A stretch of DNA of 34,493 bases from Actinoallomurus iriomotensis. GTDB taxonomy: Bacteria; Actinomycetota; Actinomycetes; Streptosporangiales; Streptosporangiaceae. This document shows positions 31,357 through 34,493 of the stretch, one piece after another (within the stretch, counting starts at the first letter, position 1; each line of letters opens with the position of its first letter). The DNA is taken from positions 1-34,493 of the forward strand of contig NZ_BSTJ01000026.1 of NCBI RefSeq assembly GCF_030269445.1, read 5' to 3'. A program made the position numbers and the translations under genes. The notes under the pieces were generated by a model. The model did not search any database. It saw nothing but the letters and a program-made list of their open reading frames with translations, and had not been told where the DNA came from.

Positions 31357-32460
31357 GTGGGCAAGAAGGTGATCGCAGTCGCTGGCCGGACCCCTGGCGC
31401 GTGCCGTCAGCAATTGTGCAAGTACGACCGCGGTGAAATGATCTCCTGTATCTCCGCGCCGTCCATCGTCGCCACCCAACTGGAGCAGCTCGGCGCGCGG
31501 CCCGGCCACAACATCCTGGAGTCCGGGGCCGCGACCGGCTACAACGCAGCCCTCCTCGGCCGCCTGGTCGCCCCCGGCTTTCACGTGTGGACCGTAGACG
31601 TCGACCCCGACCTCGTCGACAACGCCGCCACCCACCTCGCAGCCTCAAGAAGCTCGAACGTGACCGTGCTGCTGGCCGATGGCGCGGCCGGGCTCCCTGA
31701 GCACGGCCCGTATGACCGGATCCAGTTCACCGTCGGCGCCGGCGACGTCCCGCCGGGGGTGCTGGAGCAACTCGCGCCCGGCGGGCGGCTGGTCATCCCG
31801 ATGCGGATCCGCGGCAGCATCTCCCGCAGCTTCGCCTTCGAACGCGACGGCGACACATGGAAGACCGTCAGCTGCGAGATGGCGACATTCGTGCCGCTGC
31901 GCAAGGGCGTCTGCGACGACGTCTACACCCTCATCCCGCACAATGGGGAAGGGGACGTACGGCTAGAGACCTTCAGCGAGCAGGAAGTCGACCGGGAGGC
32001 GATGCGCACGATCCTCGACACCCCGTCCCGCACGGTCTACACCGGCGTGAAGTTCCGGCAGGGGTCGCCCTGGCAGTGGGTCTACCTGTGGCTCGCGTGC
32101 GTGCTCCCGAACGGCCTGTCCCGGATGCCCGGCCAGCGGCCCGGATTCACGCCGCACTTCGGGTGGGGCTCCATGGCCGCACTCGACGCCGACAGCCTCG
32201 CCTACCTGACCGTCCGCGAGGGACAGGACGACGCCGGCCGGTTCTGGGAGATCGGCATCATCGGCCACGGCACGGACGCCGCCGACCTCACCGACCAGGT
32301 CGCCTCCGCGATCACCGAATAGGACCGCGACTACGGCAACGACGCCCCCGAGCCCGGCTTCCGAATGGCCACCGCCGCCCACCGCGACCTGCTCAAGGCC
32401 AGCGACCCGCGCTTCATCATCGACAAGCGGCTCAGCCGCCTCGTCGTCGACTGGCCGTAA
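31357..32460 (+). pseudogene. FxLD-type methyltransferase, interrupted by a stop
   Basis: The frame resembles protein-L-isoaspartate O-methyltransferase-like enzymes of the FxLD lanthipeptide system. Homology begins near position 31420 (EMISCISAPSIVATQLEQLG), continues through the SAM-binding motif (ILESGAATGYNAALL, where the usual GxGxG has become GAATG) and LAPGGRLVIPMR, and reaches a TAG at 32320. The same frame then continues with family-like sequence (DYGNDAPEPGFRMATAAHRD, ADPRF-like SDPRFIIDKRLSRLVVDW) to a TAA at 32458. The 5' end also lacks the expected N-terminal part. A truncated protein ending at 32319 might still be made, but the damage at both ends argues for a decaying gene. Confidence 0.72.
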
Positions 32461-32474
32461 CCGGACCCGGCGCG

Positions 32475-33773
32475 ATGAACCCCACGATCGCCGAACGCAT
32501 CCCGCTAGTCTGCCGGAACAAGCCACCGGGGCTTCCCTTGCAAGCGCGGATCGCTGAGCTCACCGCGCTGACCGTCGAACCGCCCGGCGCGGACCACCAC
32601 CAGCGGGTTGCCCGCGCCAGCGGCGCCCTCAACTTCGCCGCCCTCATCGCCTCCGACACCGGTCTGCCCGACCTCGCCGGCGACCTGTGCTGGCGCCAAC
32701 ACAAGATCTTTACCGAGGCCGGCGCCCTCACCCAGGACATCGCCGTGATGGCCTTGATGCCGCTGGTCAACATCGCCCGGCTCCTCATCCGCGAAGGCGA
32801 CGGCAACGCCGCATACGAACTCCTCCAGCAGCTGTACCGCGCCGCCCAGCAGCGCAGTGCCACCATCATCCGTGACCACGAGATCGACCTGGCACCGCTC
32901 ATCCAGAACCACCACGATCACCGCAAGATCTGCACCGAACTATGGGTCGCCCTGCTCATCGACGGCGCCCGCGCCCTCGCCCGCGAAGGCCGCTGGACCG
33001 AAGCCGCCGATGCCACGCACTGGTCGCGGGCCTCGATGGCCAAGCGCAGCGGGTTGTCCAAGTCGAGTATCGGGCGGATCTGGCGGGACTTCGGGCTCAA
33101 GCCGCACCAGGCCGACACGTTCAAGCTGTCCACGGATCCGTTGTTCGTGGAGAAGGTCGTCGATGTTGTCGGGCTGTATCACAATCCGCCGGACAAGGCG
33201 GTGGTGCTGTGCACCGATGAGAAGTCCCAGATCCAAGCGTTGGACCGCTCACAGCCGGTGCTGCGGATGATGCCGGGCATGCCCGAGCGGCGCACCCACG
33301 ACTATGCCCGGCACGGCACCACGACGTTGTTGGCCGCCTTCAACATCGAAGACGGGACCGTGATCGGCGAGCTGCACCGTCAGCACCGGGCGGCCGAGTT
33401 CAAAAAGTTTCTGATCACGATCGACAAGAGGGTCCCACCAGAGCTGGATGTCCACCTGATCTGCGACAACTACGGAACCCACAAAACCCCGGCGATCAAA
33501 ACCTGGCTGGCCGGCCACCCTCGCTTCCACATGCACTTCACCCCGACCGGATCCTCCTGGATCAATCAGGTCGAACGCTGGTTCGGCTACCTCACCGACC
33601 AGATGATCCGCCGCGGGGTCCACAAAAGCGTCCAGACCCTGGAGAAACAGATCCGCGACTGGATCAGCGACTGGAACGACAACCCGCGGCCGTTCGTATG
33701 GAAGAAGACCGCCGAAGAGATCCTCGAATCACTCGCACGATATTGCCGACGGATTTCAGACGCGGCACACTAG
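32475..33773 (+). pseudogene. Helical protein fused in frame to truncated IS630 transposase
   Basis: One 432-codon frame joins two unrelated parts. Residues 1 to about 178 form a helical, repeat-like protein (ARASGALNFAALIASDTG, LMPLVNIARLLIREGD, ELLQQLYRAAQQRS) that follows the methyltransferase relic by 14 bp and probably belonged to the same FxLD locus. From about residue 179 (DATHWSRASMAKRSGLS) it is an IS630-family transposase that lacks its own N-terminal part. The catalytic triad D248 (CTDEKSQ), D331 (ICDNYGTHK) and E367 (NQVERWF) is intact, with the IS630-type spacing between the last two. The 3' end is complete. The join lies near 33005. Confidence 0.75.
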
Positions 33774-34067
33774 CGGCTTCAACATGTACCGGCGGAAGAC
33801 CGCGGCGGTGGCGCGACGGACGCCTCGGTTGCGAGCGTCGGCGTTGTCCCATGACTGGGCGAGGGTGCGGGTGACTACCTGGTCGATCTCCTCGGCCAGG
33901 TTCCTCTCCGTGATTGTGAGGCCGGGCAGCGCGTGGCCTTGAATGATCCGCGTCATGACACCTACGTGATCGTCATCCAGCACGACGACGGCCTCGTCGG
34001 GGTGTCTTCTCAGCGTCCACGATGGCGCGAGCGAGCCGCACATCGCGGCCACCAGCCTCGGCATCAC
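33756..34067 (-). pseudogene. Unrecognised gene fragment interrupted at its 3' end
   Basis: A leftward frame of 103 codons reads HPDEAVVVLDDDHVGVMTRI, then ITERNLAEEIDQVVTRTLAQ, plausible protein sequence of an unknown family. Its stop lies inside the IS630 transposase gene read in the opposite direction, so the original 3' end was probably replaced when the element inserted. The stretch 34068-34185 shows no gene. Confidence 0.35.
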
Positions 34068-34185
34068 ACCTGATCAGGGGCAGAGACCGTGGAGAGCCCG
34101 TTGCGTTGAAAGGCGCACGGCCGGTTCGGCGAGCGGCACGGGGAAACGGACCAGGAGCGATCCCGGCACCGCGCCCCGTGCCGAC

Positions 34186-34493
34186 TCAGCGATTGACAGT
34201 TTTGGGTTTTCCCTGGCGGGGGTTCCAGCCGAGCTGGGTGATCTGCCAGCTGATCCCGATGGTGCCCTTCTTCAGGTCTGTGTCGGTAGTGCGGATGCCG
34301 CAGGCTTCACCGCGGCGTAGTCCGCGCAGGGCGATCAGCCGGTACAGCAGGTAGAGCCGGTGTTTGCTGGCGCAGTCGAGGAAGTGGCGGGTCTGATCGG
34401 GTGTCCAGACCATGACCGGGGACGGCCGGGGAGCGCGGTCGCGTATCACTCTCGCCCGCGACGACTCAGATGACGGGCCGACGCCTGCCGGTA
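34186..34493 (-). pseudogene. Tyrosine recombinase (integrase) fragment, runs off the window
   Basis: The minus strand reads VWTPDQTRHFLDCASKHRLY, then LIALRGLRRGEACGIRTTDTD and SWQITQLGWNPRQGKPKT, the start of the catalytic domain of phage-type integrases of actinobacteria; the first catalytic arginine lies in GLRRGE. A TGA at 34186 ends the frame just after the PKT that normally precedes the rest of the domain, so the H-x-x-R and tyrosine motifs are missing. The frame is still open at the right edge. Such a relic fits an integrated-element boundary. Confidence 0.7.

Noticed and set aside
31340-31420. VAAIDVGKKVIAVAG reading like the start of an IS110 transposase
   Set aside because: Only about 15 residues look similar and the frame runs into methyltransferase homology; too short to support an IS110 call.
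31072-34493. FxLD lanthipeptide precursor gene near the methyltransferase relic
   Set aside because: I looked for a short ORF with a Ser/Thr/Cys-rich core and FxLD leader on both strands and saw none.
1-34493. CRISPR arrays, tRNA or rRNA genes
   Set aside because: No regularly spaced repeats and no cloverleaf or rRNA-like sequence were noticed by eye; a covariance-model search was not possible here.

Overview
The window is high-GC DNA (many GTG starts, one probable TTG start, strong GGAG-type ribosome sites, ATGA/GTGA gene overlaps) and looks like an actinomycete chromosome. The ROK regulator, family-1 sugar-binding lipoproteins and relics of an FxLD lanthipeptide locus suggest a filamentous, soil- or plant-associated lineage. 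The exact genus cannot be read from the sequence.

Positions 405-21203 form one large catabolic locus: a divergent LysR regulator followed by 20 forward genes (plus one tiny ORF) with almost no gaps. The first block (1427-7622) looks like an aromatic-aglycone pathway: cyclase-family hydrolase, FAD monooxygenase, extradiol ring-cleavage dioxygenase, fumarylacetoacetate-hydrolase-type enzyme, an alpha/beta hydrolase resembling the C-C hydrolase of nicotine catabolism, and a double thioredoxin-fold protein. The second block (7693-15089) has the gene content of C-glycoside deglycosylation: three xylose-isomerase-fold alpha subunits, three small DUF6379-type beta subunits and two GMC/pyranose-oxidase-like FAD oxidases. 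In characterised systems of this type (Car and Dgp proteins) the oxidase makes a 3-oxo-C-glycoside and the alpha/beta complex then breaks the sugar-aglycone C-C bond. The third block (15117-21203) holds a further TIM-barrel isomerase, a Gfo/Idh/MocA dehydrogenase and a duplicated A-B-A-B set of four more TIM-barrel proteins, which probably process the oxidised sugar. A strong hairpin at 21226-21265 closes the block.

Positions 21268-30971 are the uptake and control part: two paralogous sugar-binding lipoproteins, one pair of MalF/MalG-type permeases without an ATPase, a ROK repressor, a divergent ThuA/NTF2-like gene pair, a hydroxypyruvate-isomerase-family gene and the decayed C-terminus of another alpha-like TIM-barrel gene. 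The stretch 25942-26797 is nested debris of at least three insertion sequences.

Positions 31062-34493 are a decayed mobile or accessory region: an FxLD-type methyltransferase with an internal stop, a helical protein fused in frame to a 5'-truncated IS630 transposase, an interrupted unknown gene and a broken tyrosine recombinase.

Overall inference: the organism imports a plant C-glycoside, oxidises the sugar at C3, splits the C-glycosidic bond with one of three CGD-like complexes, cuts a side chain from the aromatic aglycone, hydroxylates and opens the ring, and returns the sugar to central metabolism.
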